Below are positions 27,158-35,922 of a DNA stretch of 64,000 bases, in pieces (position 1 is the stretch's first letter; each line of letters opens with the position of its first letter). The DNA comes from Jannaschia pohangensis (GTDB taxonomy: Bacteria; Pseudomonadota; Alphaproteobacteria; Rhodobacterales; Rhodobacteraceae), in contig NZ_FORA01000003.1 of assembly GCF_900113875.1 (NCBI RefSeq), positions 434,001-498,000 on the forward strand, written 5' to 3'. Both the position numbers and the translations under genes were made by a program. The notes under the pieces are model-generated. The model had not been told where the DNA came from. It worked only from the letters and a program-made list of their open reading frames with translations, and searched no databases.

Positions 27158-29218
27158 ATGAGAACGATCTTCCAACCGACGGCCATGATGGCGCTGGCGC
27201 TCATGGCGGTAATCCTGATGATGATACTGCCGATGCCGTCGTGGGTGCTCGATATCGGTCTGGCGGCAAGCTTCGCCCTTGCAATCCTGATCTTTACGAC
27301 GACGCTCTATATTCAGCGTCCCCTTGATTTTTCGGCCTTCCCGACAATCCTCCTCGCGTCGTTGATGCTGCGGCTGTCCCTCAATGTCTCGTCGACAAAA
27401 CTCATCATCGGCGAGGGGCACACGGGAACCGACGCCGCAGGGAGCGTCATCGAAGGATTCGCCAGCTTCGTGATGAGCGGAAGCGTTGCCTTGGGTCTCG
27501 TGGTGTTTGGCGTCCTTCTGATCGTGAACTTCATGGTCATAACCAAGGGCGCCACCCGCATGGCCGAAGTCGGCGCCCGCTTTGCGCTCGACGGCATGCC
27601 CGGCAAACAACTTGCCATCGACAGCGACATGTCCGCCGGGGCCATCGACCACGAGGAAGCCAAGCGTCGACGGGAAGTCGAATTGGCCGAGACGACGTTC
27701 TTCGGCTCCCTCGACGGCGCTTCGAAATTCGTCAAGGGCGATGCGGTCGCCGGGCTTCTGATCACCTTGCTGAACCTCGTCGTCGGCCTGACGGTCGGAA
27801 TGGTTGCCCATGACATGCCGATTGGCGAAGCGGTTGAAACCTATGCAATCCTGACCGTCGGGGACGGATTGGTCTCGCAGATTCCGGCGGTCATCATCTC
27901 CATTGCATCGGGCCTTCTTCTGGCCCGTGGCGGCGGTAAAGGCGCCGTCGACGTGGAAATCATCACCCAGATCGGACGCCATCCCGCTTCGCTGGCCGCC
28001 GTCGCACTCATCATGATCGTTTTCGCGTTGGTTCCTGGCCTGCCGTTCATCCCCTTTATCGCCGGGGCGGCAATCCTGGGGGTGGCAGCCTGGCTGCGCC
28101 ATGGAACCCTGACCCGTGCGGAAACCGCCCCGGACAAGGTCGAATTCGACGCGCCGAAGGAAAAGGAAATCGGTGACGTTCTTGCGCTCGATGACATCCG
28201 GGTCGAATTTGCGCTCGATCTGGTCGACCTGGCGCTGGACCCGTCCAACGGGCTCGAGTCGCGTGTTGTCGGCCTGCGCAATCACATCGCAGAGCGGTTT
28301 GGCATCATACTTCCCGAAATCCGGCTGACGGATGATCAGGGGTTGCCCGCCGGAACATATGTGATCCGGATTCACGGGGTGGAAATGGCGCGTGACAGGC
28401 TCGAGCGCAATCACGTCCTGATGTTGACCGGCGCAGGCACACCCGAGCAGGTCCCCGGCCGCAACGTGCGCGAGCCGGTCTATGGCGCGCCCGCCAAATG
28501 GATTCCGGCGGCAGCGGCCGAGGAGCTGATGGGCGAGACCATCGTGACGCCGGGCGAGGTTCTGGCGACCCACCTTCTCGAGGTCATCAAGTCGAACTTC
28601 CCCCGACTGCTCGGGCTGAAGGGGCTGCAGCGTCTGCTGGATGCGTTCACCAAGGTTTCAGCGCCCGAAAAGTCCGTCGCGAACCGCCGCCTGCTGGAGG
28701 AGATCGTCCCCTCCAAGGTGCCGCATGAACTCCTTTTGTCCGTCCTTCGGCTCCTGCTGGCGGAACGGGTTTCGGTCCGCAACCTGCCGGTGATCCTCGA
28801 AGCGATTTCCGAGAGGCGCGACATGGGGCTTTCGCCCGAGGATATTGCCGAGCACGTCAGACACCGCCTTTCGACGCAAATCACCGCCGAGCTCAAGCGG
28901 GCCGACGGAACCCTTCCGCTGATCCAATTGTCGCCGGAATGGGAGGTCACCTTCGAGCAGCATCAACTCGAAGGTGCGAATGGCCGCCGCGACATCGCCT
29001 TGCCGCCGGAACTGTTCCAGAAGCTCGCAATTGGCCTTGCTGAGGGGATCGGGCAGGCAGCGCGCGATGGAAACACGGCTGCGATCGTCACATCCTCGCG
29101 GCGCCGTCGGTTTGTCCATGAGGTCATGTCGGCGCGCGGGCTTCCCAATCCGGTGATCGCCTACGAAGAAATCGGTTTCAACACGACGCCCGCCATTCTC
29201 GGCTCGGTCGCGGCATGA
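27158..29218 (+). CDS. flhA: Flagellar export apparatus protein FlhA
   Basis: 686 residues. About eight membrane helices in the first 310 residues, then a large cytoplasmic domain that receives chaperone-substrate complexes. The FHIPEP family signature region reads RMAEVGARFALDGMPGKQLA, and other conserved parts are ILLASLMLRLSLNVSSTKLI and the late VTSSRRRRFVHEVM. It overlaps fliR by 4 bases. It follows the unknown protein by 60 bp, which holds a CtrA-like box. Confidence 0.97.
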   Translation: MRTIFQPTAMMALALMAVILMMILPMPSWVLDIGLAASFALAILIFTTTLYIQRPLDFSAFPTILLASLMLRLSLNVSSTKLIIGEGHTGTDAAGSVIEGFASFVMSGSVALGLVVFGVLLIVNFMVITKGATRMAEVGARFALDGMPGKQLAIDSDMSAGAIDHEEAKRRREVELAETTFFGSLDGASKFVKGDAVAGLLITLLNLVVGLTVGMVAHDMPIGEAVETYAILTVGDGLVSQIPAVIISIASGLLLARGGGKGAVDVEIITQIGRHPASLAAVALIMIVFALVPGLPFIPFIAGAAILGVAAWLRHGTLTRAETAPDKVEFDAPKEKEIGDVLALDDIRVEFALDLVDLALDPSNGLESRVVGLRNHIAERFGIILPEIRLTDDQGLPAGTYVIRIHGVEMARDRLERNHVLMLTGAGTPEQVPGRNVREPVYGAPAKWIPAAAAEELMGETIVTPGEVLATHLLEVIKSNFPRLLGLKGLQRLLDAFTKVSAPEKSVANRRLLEEIVPSKVPHELLLSVLRLLLAERVSVRNLPVILEAISERRDMGLSPEDIAEHVRHRLSTQITAELKRADGTLPLIQLSPEWEVTFEQHQLEGANGRRDIALPPELFQKLAIGLAEGIGQAARDGNTAAIVTSSRRRRFVHEVMSARGLPNPVIAYEEIGFNTTPAILGSVAA

Positions 29219-29967
29219 TCGAGGCAGCGCTGGCCCTTCACGAGGCTGCAGCGCCGATCCTGTCCCAGTTGTTTGTCGTCTTTTTGCGGATCGGCGCGGT
29301 GATGGTCGTCCTGCCGGGACTCGGCGACCGGATGATCCCGGTTCGTGTGCGGCTGGTCGTCAGTTTCGCGCTGAGTGCGGCGGTCGCCCCGGCGGTCGAT
29401 CTGGCCGGGGACGTGACCGCCGGATTGATCGCCACCGAGACGATCATCGGCCTCGCTTTGGGGTCGGTCCTTCGGTTCATAGCCTTGGCGCTCAACATGG
29501 CCGGCATGATGGCAGCTCAACTGACCTCGCTCGCGCAACTGTTCGGCACCGTCGAGCCGTCGTCGGCCATGGGCAATATCCTGAACCTCGCCGGTCTGGC
29601 GCTCATCATGGCGTCGGGACTGCCTCTGATGGTGATCGACCTGCTGATCCGCAGCTATGAGGTCCTGCCACTTGGCTTCATCCCCGATGGGAGCGACCTG
29701 TCACGTTGGGGCCTGGCCCGCGCGGCCGAGGCCTTTGCCCTCGCCTTCGCGTTGGCTGCCCCCTTTGCCTTGGCCGCGCTGATCTACAACGCCGCCATGG
29801 GCGTCATCAATCGCGCCATGCCGCAGCTCATGGTCGCCCTTGTCGGCGCACCGGCAATCACCTGGGCCAGTGCGGTCCTGCTATTCTTGGCGGCGCCCCT
29901 CATGCTCACCGTTTGGAAAGCGGCGATGATTGCCACGTTGGGCGACCCGATCGGACACATCCCGTGA
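29215..29967 (+). CDS. fliR: Flagellar export gate protein FliR
   Basis: 250 residues, about six membrane helices. It is part of the FliPQR export channel. Typical N-terminal segment FVVFLRIGAVMVVLPGLGDR, and LNMAGMMAAQLTSLAQLFGT in the middle. ATG overlaps the flhA stop and its own stop overlaps the flhB GTG start, so flhA-fliR-flhB are tightly coupled. Confidence 0.94.
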   Translation: MIEAALALHEAAAPILSQLFVVFLRIGAVMVVLPGLGDRMIPVRVRLVVSFALSAAVAPAVDLAGDVTAGLIATETIIGLALGSVLRFIALALNMAGMMAAQLTSLAQLFGTVEPSSAMGNILNLAGLALIMASGLPLMVIDLLIRSYEVLPLGFIPDGSDLSRWGLARAAEAFALAFALAAPFALAALIYNAAMGVINRAMPQLMVALVGAPAITWASAVLLFLAAPLMLTVWKAAMIATLGDPIGHIP

Positions 29968-31034
29968 GCCAGGACGACGGCGCCGAACGCAGCCATGAAC
30001 CAACCCGACAGAAACTCGACGACGCCCGCAAGAAGGGCGAATTGGTCAAGTCGCAGGACGTGGCCACGGCGGCGAGCTATCTCGGTGTTCTGCTTTGCCT
30101 GATGCTGATTGCGCCTACGGTCGGACGGAGTTTTGTCGATATCGGAGGCACGCTCCTGGCTGATGCCGATCGATTGTCCGAGCAGGTCCGGATTGACGAA
30201 GGTACCGGCGGCGGGCGTGTTCTGCTGGCATTCCTGCAGAATACCGGCCTGCTTGTCGTTCCTGCCGCAGCGCTGATCATAGCAGCCATCGTCGCGCAAC
30301 AAGCCTTCGTCGTCGCGCCGACCAAACTCGCCCCCAAGCTTTCGCGCATCTCTCTGCTGGCGAATGCCAAGAACAAGTTCGGCCCCTCCGGCTTGTTCGA
30401 ATTCGCCAAATCCGCGGTCAAGATGCTGATCTATGGCGGGTTCATGGGATGGTTCCTGATCCGCCACGCCGACCGGATCGTGGCCGCAGCGGCCATCGAT
30501 GCCCGCGCCATTCCGGCGCTCATCCCCAGACTTCTGGCCGAATTCACCGTCGGCGTGGTTCTGGTCGCAAGCGGGATCGCGGCCGTCGACTATTTCTGGC
30601 AACGCCACACGCATATGAAAAAGAACATGATGACGCGTCAGGAGGTCCTGGACGAAACGAAACAGTCGGAGGGCGACCCGCTGATGCGGGCGAAGCGGCG
30701 ACAAAGGGCCGAACAGATTGCCCTGAACTCGATGCTCAAGGACGTGCCGGACGCGGCCGTGGTTGTCGTGAACCCGACGCATTACGCCGTCGCTCTGAAG
30801 TGGTCGCCGATGGATCCCACGCCCCCGGTCTGCGTGGCCAAGGGGGTCGATCACAGCGCCCTTCGGATCCGTCAGATCGCGACCGAGGCTGGCGTCCCGA
30901 TTTTCAGCGACCCACCGACGGCCCGTGCCCTCTTCGCCGCCGTTGACGTCGGCAACCCGATCGAACGCGAGCACTATGCCGCGGTCGCCGCCGCCATCAG
31001 GTTTGCGCGCGAACTGGAGAAGAACGGCAAATGA
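29964..31034 (+). CDS. flhB: Flagellar export switch protein FlhB
   Basis: 356 residues. Four membrane helices in the N-terminal domain, then a cytoplasmic domain with the self-cleaving NPTH at 270-273, the step that switches export from hook to filament substrates. The start is GTG 29964, overlapping the fliR stop as GTGA; this gives SQDDGAERSHEPTRQKLDDA, the usual FlhB opening (SHEPTxxKLxxARKKGE). Upstream in-frame sequence lies inside fliR. Confidence 0.95.
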   Translation: MSQDDGAERSHEPTRQKLDDARKKGELVKSQDVATAASYLGVLLCLMLIAPTVGRSFVDIGGTLLADADRLSEQVRIDEGTGGGRVLLAFLQNTGLLVVPAAALIIAAIVAQQAFVVAPTKLAPKLSRISLLANAKNKFGPSGLFEFAKSAVKMLIYGGFMGWFLIRHADRIVAAAAIDARAIPALIPRLLAEFTVGVVLVASGIAAVDYFWQRHTHMKKNMMTRQEVLDETKQSEGDPLMRAKRRQRAEQIALNSMLKDVPDAAVVVVNPTHYAVALKWSPMDPTPPVCVAKGVDHSALRIRQIATEAGVPIFSDPPTARALFAAVDVGNPIEREHYAAVAAAIRFARELEKNGK

Positions 31035-31366
31035 CTGGAAATTCCGCCCGAAAACTTCGTGACCTTGAACAACTGGCAACCCTGCGGCGGGATCGGTCGG
31101 CTGTACGCCTGGCCAAGATCCAATCCCTGATTGATCGGTTGCAGACCAAGGCAGACGATTTGCGCGGCAAGGAACTGGCCGCGTCCGCAGATATCGCGCA
31201 GGCGATCGTTCAGGATCGATGGGATCGGTGGCGTGCAGGCCAACTGGCCGAACTGTCGACGCAAATCGCGCGCCTGCAAGCCGTGGCACAGCCGGAGCGC
31301 GAACGGCACGCACGCGACCAGGCGCGCCGTGCCATTCTGGAAAAACTGAGCAGGTCGAAGCGCTAG
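31031..31366 (+). CDS. FliJ-like coiled-coil protein
   Basis: 111 residues, nearly all charged alpha-helix (LRDLEQLATLRRDRSAVRLA, LAELSTQIARLQAVAQPERE). Size, coiled-coil content and position at the end of the flhB operon suggest a FliJ-type chaperone or stalk of the export ATPase, but sequence conservation is too low to be sure. ATG overlaps the flhB stop. It converges with fliL2. Confidence 0.55.
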   Translation: MTGNSARKLRDLEQLATLRRDRSAVRLAKIQSLIDRLQTKADDLRGKELAASADIAQAIVQDRWDRWRAGQLAELSTQIARLQAVAQPERERHARDQARRAILEKLSRSKR

Positions 31367-31373
31367 GAAGAGC

Positions 31374-31829
31374 CTAGCTAGCCTGCCGCGCCATGGAGAC
31401 GATCAGGATACGGGCGGTGTCATCCCCAAGCCGTTGCTGAACGACTTCGTTCAGCCGAACCCGGAGACGGTTCATATTTTGGGCATCCGTGAAATCACCG
31501 TCGAACCCCCCGAAGTTTGCATGGAGGAAGAGAGCCTCGGTCAGACCATCCCGAAGCACCGGCTCACGCAGGAATATGTCCGCCTCCGCCGTGAAATCCG
31601 TCTCGATCCCAAGGTTGAGCACAACGTGGCTCCAGACGGTTCCGTCGCGCAGTACGGGGACAACGAACCCCTCGCGAAACCGGGTGATTGCCGCGGTCGG
31701 GACAGGTGCGACCTCCTCTGCGTGTTCCTCGTCTTCGCGCTCGGGTGGTGCAGGACGCAGGACATAGCCGGCGGCCGCCCCCCCGCAGAGGGCGACCAGG
31801 ACGACGAAGATGGCGATGATCTTGCCCAT
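31374..31829 (-). CDS. fliL: FliL-type flagellar protein (second copy)
   Basis: 151 residues with a membrane anchor at the very N-terminus (KIIAIFVVLVALCGGAAAGY), an acidic linker (PEREDEEHAEEVAP) and a FliL domain (TDFTAEADIFLREPVLRDGL, FDGDFTDAQNMNRLRVRLNE). It differs in the N-terminus from the copy at 23000. It is the last gene of the flgB operon; ATG 31829 is 1 base after the flgH stop. Confidence 0.82.
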   Translation of the reverse strand: MGKIIAIFVVLVALCGGAAAGYVLRPAPPEREDEEHAEEVAPVPTAAITRFREGFVVPVLRDGTVWSHVVLNLGIETDFTAEADIFLREPVLRDGLTEALFLHANFGGFDGDFTDAQNMNRLRVRLNEVVQQRLGDDTARILIVSMARQAS

Positions 31830-31830
31830 C

Positions 31831-32562
31831 TCAGAACGGCAGAAGAATGTCGGCGACCTGCTGGCCATACCGGGGTTGCTGGACATCCGTGATCTGACCG
31901 CGACCCCCATAAGAAATCCGGGCGGCCGCGATCTTGTCGTAGGTGATCTCATTCTGGCGGGAGATGTCTTCGGGCCGCACGTAGCCTGTGACCAGCATCT
32001 CGCGCAGCTCGAAATTCACACGAACTTCCTGGCGGCCTTCGATCTGCAGAACGCCGTTTGGCTGCACCTCGATCACCGTTGCGGCGACACGCAGCGTCAG
32101 ACGTTCCTGTCGCCGCACACCGCCCGATCCGTTCGACGCGCTTTGCGATGAGGTCGAGACAGCATCGCCCAGGGTCGCGCCACCGGGCAGCTCGTCCTCC
32201 AGACTTTGGGGAAGGCCGAAAAGCTCGGGGATTTGCAGCGATTCAGAGCCGCTTCGCGACCTGTTGGTGGAATTGTCGATCTGCGCGCTTTCGTCGATCT
32301 CGACGACGACAGTCAGGATGTCGCCGCGAACGCTCGCCCGTCGATCGCCAAGGAGCGACTGCCGCCCCCCGGTCCAGAGCGACGCGGAACGAAGGGGATC
32401 GGCATCCTCGAGAACATTGAACGGTTGAGGCGCCGCCATGGCGCGTTGTTCATTGCTGTCGGCAACGGGCGTCAGTTCCGGCGCCTGCCCCACATCCGCA
32501 ATTCGGGCGCAAGCCACAAGAGAGAGAGCCGCCAGCAGGGGAAGGGCCACGAGACGTGTCAT
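31831..32562 (-). CDS. flgH: Flagellar L-ring protein FlgH
   Basis: 243 residues. An outer-membrane lipoprotein that forms the L ring: signal with lipobox LVAC (Cys18). Conserved parts are SLWTGGRQSLLGDRRASVRG, DILTVVVEIDESAQIDN and NGVLQIEGRQEVRVN, then GYVRPEDISRQNEITYDKIA near the C-terminus. flgI (P ring), its usual partner, is not in the window. Confidence 0.95.
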   Translation of the reverse strand: MTRLVALPLLAALSLVACARIADVGQAPELTPVADSNEQRAMAAPQPFNVLEDADPLRSASLWTGGRQSLLGDRRASVRGDILTVVVEIDESAQIDNSTNRSRSGSESLQIPELFGLPQSLEDELPGGATLGDAVSTSSQSASNGSGGVRRQERLTLRVAATVIEVQPNGVLQIEGRQEVRVNFELREMLVTGYVRPEDISRQNEITYDKIAAARISYGGRGQITDVQQPRYGQQVADILLPF

Positions 32563-32580
32563 ATTCGCTCCGAAAATGGG

Positions 32581-32997
32581 TTAATTGACGATGATTGAAC
32601 CGGACGCCGTGGCAACTCCGGTGACGGTAGTCCGGGACGACAGGTTCATGACGCGTACCTGCTCGCCCGCGCCGGCCCGGCTGAGGGCGCGACCTTCGAG
32701 CGTGATGGTCAGCCCGCCACGCCGAAAGATGAGCGGGACCACAGCGTTGCGGTCGATGACAGTGGGCAAGCCGACATCGCGGACGAGGATCGCCCGCCCG
32801 GGATAGAGGTTCACCCGCGCTTCGAGGCCGATCAGGTCGCGCGGATCGGAAAAGCCGTTCGGGTCCGAAACCTCCCGGAAGGCGAGGTCGTCGGCCACCA
32901 AGGCGGTGCCCGCGCGAACGGGCTGCACCACGGTCACGGATTGGGCGGCCGCGGATTGCGCGCAGGCAATGACCAAGGGAAGAACCAGACGGATCAT
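32581..32997 (-). CDS. flgA: P-ring assembly chaperone FlgA
   Basis: 138 residues with signal peptide (about 1-18). Short FlgA with the SAF-like region (VRAGTALVADDLAFREV, RVNLYPGRAILVRDVG) and the C-terminal beta domain ending ATASGSIIVN. Acts in the periplasm to help FlgI assemble. ATG overlaps the flgG stop. Confidence 0.9.
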   Translation of the reverse strand: MIRLVLPLVIACAQSAAAQSVTVVQPVRAGTALVADDLAFREVSDPNGFSDPRDLIGLEARVNLYPGRAILVRDVGLPTVIDRNAVVPLIFRRGGLTITLEGRALSRAGAGEQVRVMNLSSRTTVTGVATASGSIIVN

Positions 32998-33779
32998 CGG
33001 ATTTGCGTCGTCGCCGACATCATCTGATCCGCGGCCGTGATGACCTTGGCATTCATCTCATAGCCGCGCTGCGCCTCGATGAGGTTGGTGATCTCCCGGA
33101 CGGCGTCAACGGAACTGTCCTCAAGATATCCCTGACGAAAGAAGCCCAGTCCGTCTTCACCGGCAAACCCGACGAAGGGCGCGCCGGATGCGCCGGTTTC
33201 GGCGTAGAGATTCGAGCCCAATGCCTCGAGTCCTTTTTCATTGGTAAAGCCGACGAGGCTGAGCTGGCCCAGAAGCTCCGGTTCGACGCGGTCGACGAAA
33301 TAGGCATAGACCTCCCCTTCGGGATTGATCGAGATCGAGCGCGTGTCATCGGGGATCGTGATATCCGGGACGACAGGGTGACCGTCGGAGGTGACGAGTT
33401 GCCCCTCTCCCGTTCGTTTGAGCGCGCCGTCGCGGGTATAGGCCGGGTTCCCGGACGGCAGGGTCACCTCGATATACCCGCGACCCTGGATCGCCACGTC
33501 GAGGTCGCCGCCGGTCTGGCCGAGGGCACCTTGCGCCACTTCCATCGTCACCGCAGTCGGGCGGACGCCAAGGCCAAGCTGCACGCCGGCCGGGACGATT
33601 GCGCCCGTCGCGGAGTTGATCGACCCGGCCCGCGTAACCTGCTGATAATGCAAGTCGGCGAATTCGGCCCGGCGGGCGTTGTAGCCTGTCGTATTCATGT
33701 TCGCGAGGTTGTTCGAGATCACCTCGACCCGGGTCTGTTGCGCGGCCATACCCGTTGCCGCGATACTCAAAGCACGCAT
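32994..33779 (-). CDS. flgG: Distal rod protein FlgG
   Basis: 261 residues, the standard length. Rod-family N-terminus (MRALSIAATGMAAQQTRVEV, SNNLANMNTTGYNARRAEF) and C-terminus (VDAVREITNLIEAQRGYEMN) that form the coiled-coil D0 parts. Middle region has DLDVAIQGRGYIEVTLPSG. Located between flgF and flgA as in most alphaproteobacterial clusters. Confidence 0.96.
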   Translation of the reverse strand: MRALSIAATGMAAQQTRVEVISNNLANMNTTGYNARRAEFADLHYQQVTRAGSINSATGAIVPAGVQLGLGVRPTAVTMEVAQGALGQTGGDLDVAIQGRGYIEVTLPSGNPAYTRDGALKRTGEGQLVTSDGHPVVPDITIPDDTRSISINPEGEVYAYFVDRVEPELLGQLSLVGFTNEKGLEALGSNLYAETGASGAPFVGFAGEDGLGFFRQGYLEDSSVDAVREITNLIEAQRGYEMNAKVITAADQMMSATTQIR

Positions 33780-33792
33780 TCTGCGACCTTTC

Positions 33793-34506
33793 TCATTGTT
33801 CCATCAAGCGCAGCATGCTGCGCATTCGCTCATCTTCGCGGTCCATGAAGCCCTGACCCATCTCGTAGGCATTCTGCACCGCAACCATCCGCGCGATTTC
33901 CAGCACCGGCTGAACGTTCGACGCCTCGAGGAAGCCCTGCAAAACGGCCGGATTCTCGACCGGTTGAACATCTTCGGCGGCAAACATCGTGCCCGCGCGG
34001 CGGGTCATGGCCCCGCGGTCGGTCGGGGCGACGATGCCGATCCGAGCGACGGGCTGTCCGTCGGCGGACACGGTCCCGTCGGGGGCAATGCGAATGGAAA
34101 TGGCGTTGCCCGGTACAAAAAGCGGTGCGCCGCCTTCGTCCAGAACAGGATAGCCTTCGGCAGTCTGAAGCCCGCCATCGGGTCCGGCCAGAAACGCACC
34201 GGAGCGGGTCAGATGCGGCACGCCCGCGACATCCACGGAGAAATACCCGGGCCCCTCGATCGCCAGATCGAAGGTGCCGCCAGTTTGCTCCAACCCACCC
34301 TGGTCGAAGCGCGTTTCGCGTCCGTTGGCATGGGCGAACGATACGGACGGGGTGTCACGCCCCCCGCGCATCACGAACTCCGAAAAGACGATTCCCTCGG
34401 CCCGGTAGCCGGTCGTGTTCGCATTCGCGATGTTCTGCGCAATCACGTCCATTTCGCGCAACAGGCCCGTCTGGCGCCCGAGCGTGGGATAAATTCCATC
34501 GGCCAT
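33793..34506 (-). CDS. flgF: Proximal rod protein FlgF
   Basis: 237 residues. N-terminus with LREMDVIAQNIANANTTGYR, a middle GTFDLAIEGPGYFSVDV and a C-terminal helix (VLEIARMVAVQNAYEMGQGF). Shorter than FlgG as expected. Exported by the flagellar type III apparatus without a cleaved signal. It follows fliQ by 3 bases. Confidence 0.94.
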   Translation of the reverse strand: MADGIYPTLGRQTGLLREMDVIAQNIANANTTGYRAEGIVFSEFVMRGGRDTPSVSFAHANGRETRFDQGGLEQTGGTFDLAIEGPGYFSVDVAGVPHLTRSGAFLAGPDGGLQTAEGYPVLDEGGAPLFVPGNAISIRIAPDGTVSADGQPVARIGIVAPTDRGAMTRRAGTMFAAEDVQPVENPAVLQGFLEASNVQPVLEIARMVAVQNAYEMGQGFMDREDERMRSMLRLMEQ

Positions 34507-34509
34507 CGG

Positions 34510-34776
34510 TCAATACCCCTGAATGATTGGCAGCAAGGTGTCGGTGAAATACCGCCCGAGCGTGAGGGTCATGAAGCTCATCGAAACCCAGAACGCGCCG
34601 AGGATCGCGGCCATCTTCGGCACGAACGTCAGCGTCATTTCCTGGATCGAGGTCAGCGCCTGCAAAAGACCGATGGCCAGCCCGACCACCAGCGCCACAC
34701 CCAGGATCGGCGCAGAGATCAGGACGGAAATCCAGAGGCCCTGCCGAAGGGTGTCAAAGAAGATGAGCTCGGACAT
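34510..34776 (-). CDS. fliQ: Flagellar export gate protein FliQ
   Basis: 88 residues, two membrane helices (about 14-38 and 52-75), the FliQ layout, with [20 protein letters not shown], then [19 protein letters not shown]. Four or so copies surround FliP and FliR in the gate. Lies between fliE and flgF. Confidence 0.94.
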   Translation of the reverse strand: MSELIFFDTLRQGLWISVLISAPILGVALVVGLAIGLLQALTSIQEMTLTFVPKMAAILGAFWVSMSFMTLTLGRYFTDTLLPIIQGY

Positions 34777-34779
34777 CGG

Positions 34780-35037
34780 TCAGACCGGCATCCGCAGGAT
34801 TTCCTGATAGGCCTCGATGACGCGGTCCCGAACGGTCACGACGGTATCGATTGCCAGTTTCCCCTCGGCCAGCGCGGTCACAAGGGCGTGGGGGTCGGCC
34901 CCGCCGGTCACCGCGGCCGTGGCCTGGGTTTCAGCCTGCCGAAGCATGTCCGTGAAACCGGCGACGGCATCGATTGCGGGGTTCGACTTGGGCGTGGGCG
35001 TTCCGCCCAGACCCGTCAAGATCGGGTTAAGGTCCAT
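34780..35037 (-). CDS. fliE: Flagellar hook-basal body complex protein FliE
   Basis: 85 residues, short. FliE joins the MS ring to the rod. The C-terminal half carries the family pattern (LAEGKLAIDTVVTVRDRVIE, AYQEILRMPV); the N-terminal half is variable. Three bases separate it from fliQ. Confidence 0.9.
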   Translation of the reverse strand: MDLNPILTGLGGTPTPKSNPAIDAVAGFTDMLRQAETQATAAVTGGADPHALVTALAEGKLAIDTVVTVRDRVIEAYQEILRMPV

Positions 35038-35075
35038 TCTGGCCTCCTGTTGGAAAGTGGTGTCGCGTTCGTTCG

Positions 35076-35468
35076 TCAGCGCTTGAGAACATCGAACAAT
35101 TGCGACGACATGCGTCGGACCTGTTCGAACATCTTCAGATTTGCTTCGTAGCTGCGTTGCGCCTCGCGGGCGTCGGCAAGTTCGGTCACCAACTCGACGT
35201 TGGAGCCGTCGTAGTACCCTTGCGCATCGGCCATAGGATGTGCCGGATCATGGATCCTCGGGAGTTCACTTCGGTCGAGTTGGACCGGGCCCGCCTCGAC
35301 TGCCCCAGTACGCTGGCCATCCTTGACGGTCGCGCGAAACTCGATCGTCTTGCGACGATAGCCGGGTGTATCCGCGTTCGCGATATTCTCGGCCACGTGG
35401 CGCAGGCGTTGTCCCTGGCTGCGCATGCCCGACGAAAGTATGTCGAGTGCGTTCGAAAACTCGGCCAT
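35076..35468 (-). CDS. flgC: Proximal rod protein FlgC
   Basis: 130 residues with the rod motif near the N-terminus (RLRHVAENIANADTPGYRRK) and a C-terminal helix (VTELADAREAQRSYEANLKM). It starts 3 bases after the flgB stop. Confidence 0.94.
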   Translation of the reverse strand: MAEFSNALDILSSGMRSQGQRLRHVAENIANADTPGYRRKTIEFRATVKDGQRTGAVEAGPVQLDRSELPRIHDPAHPMADAQGYYDGSNVELVTELADAREAQRSYEANLKMFEQVRRMSSQLFDVLKR

Positions 35469-35471
35469 GTG

Positions 35472-35840
35472 TTACCTCCGGCCCAATGTGGAGCGCATCA
35501 TGTCCAGCGCATTCTGATACACCGTGATCGCACGATCATGGCGGCGCGACGCTTCGATCCCGCGCAGGATCTGATCTTCCAGGTCCACGGTGTTGCCATT
35601 CGGATCGGCGGGTTGGTCACGCAGTTCGAAACTGCGCGCCTCGGCGGTGGCGACCCCAAGATGGCCCGACCTTGTGGCCCGCATCTCGAACTCCACCGCG
35701 TTTGGAAACGATGTCATGTCCCGGGCCTTGAAGCCCGGCGTATCGGCATTTGCCACGTTCGTGGCGATGACCGCTTGCCGGGCTGCGGCGTGTCGGGCCG
35801 TTCCCGCAGCAAGGCGGAGCAGATTGGGTATCTCGTTCAC
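35472..35840 (-). CDS. flgB: Proximal rod protein FlgB
   Basis: 122 residues. Rod-family segment AVIATNVANADTPGFKARDM, and a C-terminal helix region (DDxEILRGIEASRRHDRAITV-like, ending MMRSTLGRR). The start is GTG 35838-35840, seven bases after AAGGAG; the longer frame to 35981 would overlap the divergent fliI gene and is rejected. First gene of its operon. Confidence 0.92.
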   Translation of the reverse strand: MNEIPNLLRLAAGTARHAAARQAVIATNVANADTPGFKARDMTSFPNAVEFEMRATRSGHLGVATAEARSFELRDQPADPNGNTVDLEDQILRGIEASRRHDRAITVYQNALDMMRSTLGRR

Positions 35841-35863
35841 TGGCCAACTCCTTCGTCGTCCGT

Positions 35864-35878
35864 GCAACGAAGCCTTAA
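35864..35878. promoter_or_regulatory. Weak CtrA-like box between flgB and fliI
   Basis: GCAA-CGAAGCC-TTAA matches 6 of 8 bases of TTAA-N7-TTAA. It lies 24 bp ahead of flgB and 45 bp ahead of fliI. Weaker than the other three sites. Confidence 0.3.
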
Positions 35879-35922
35879 GACTGATTCCTTTAGAAATCGT
35901 TTCAAGCGACTCAGGGAATCCC

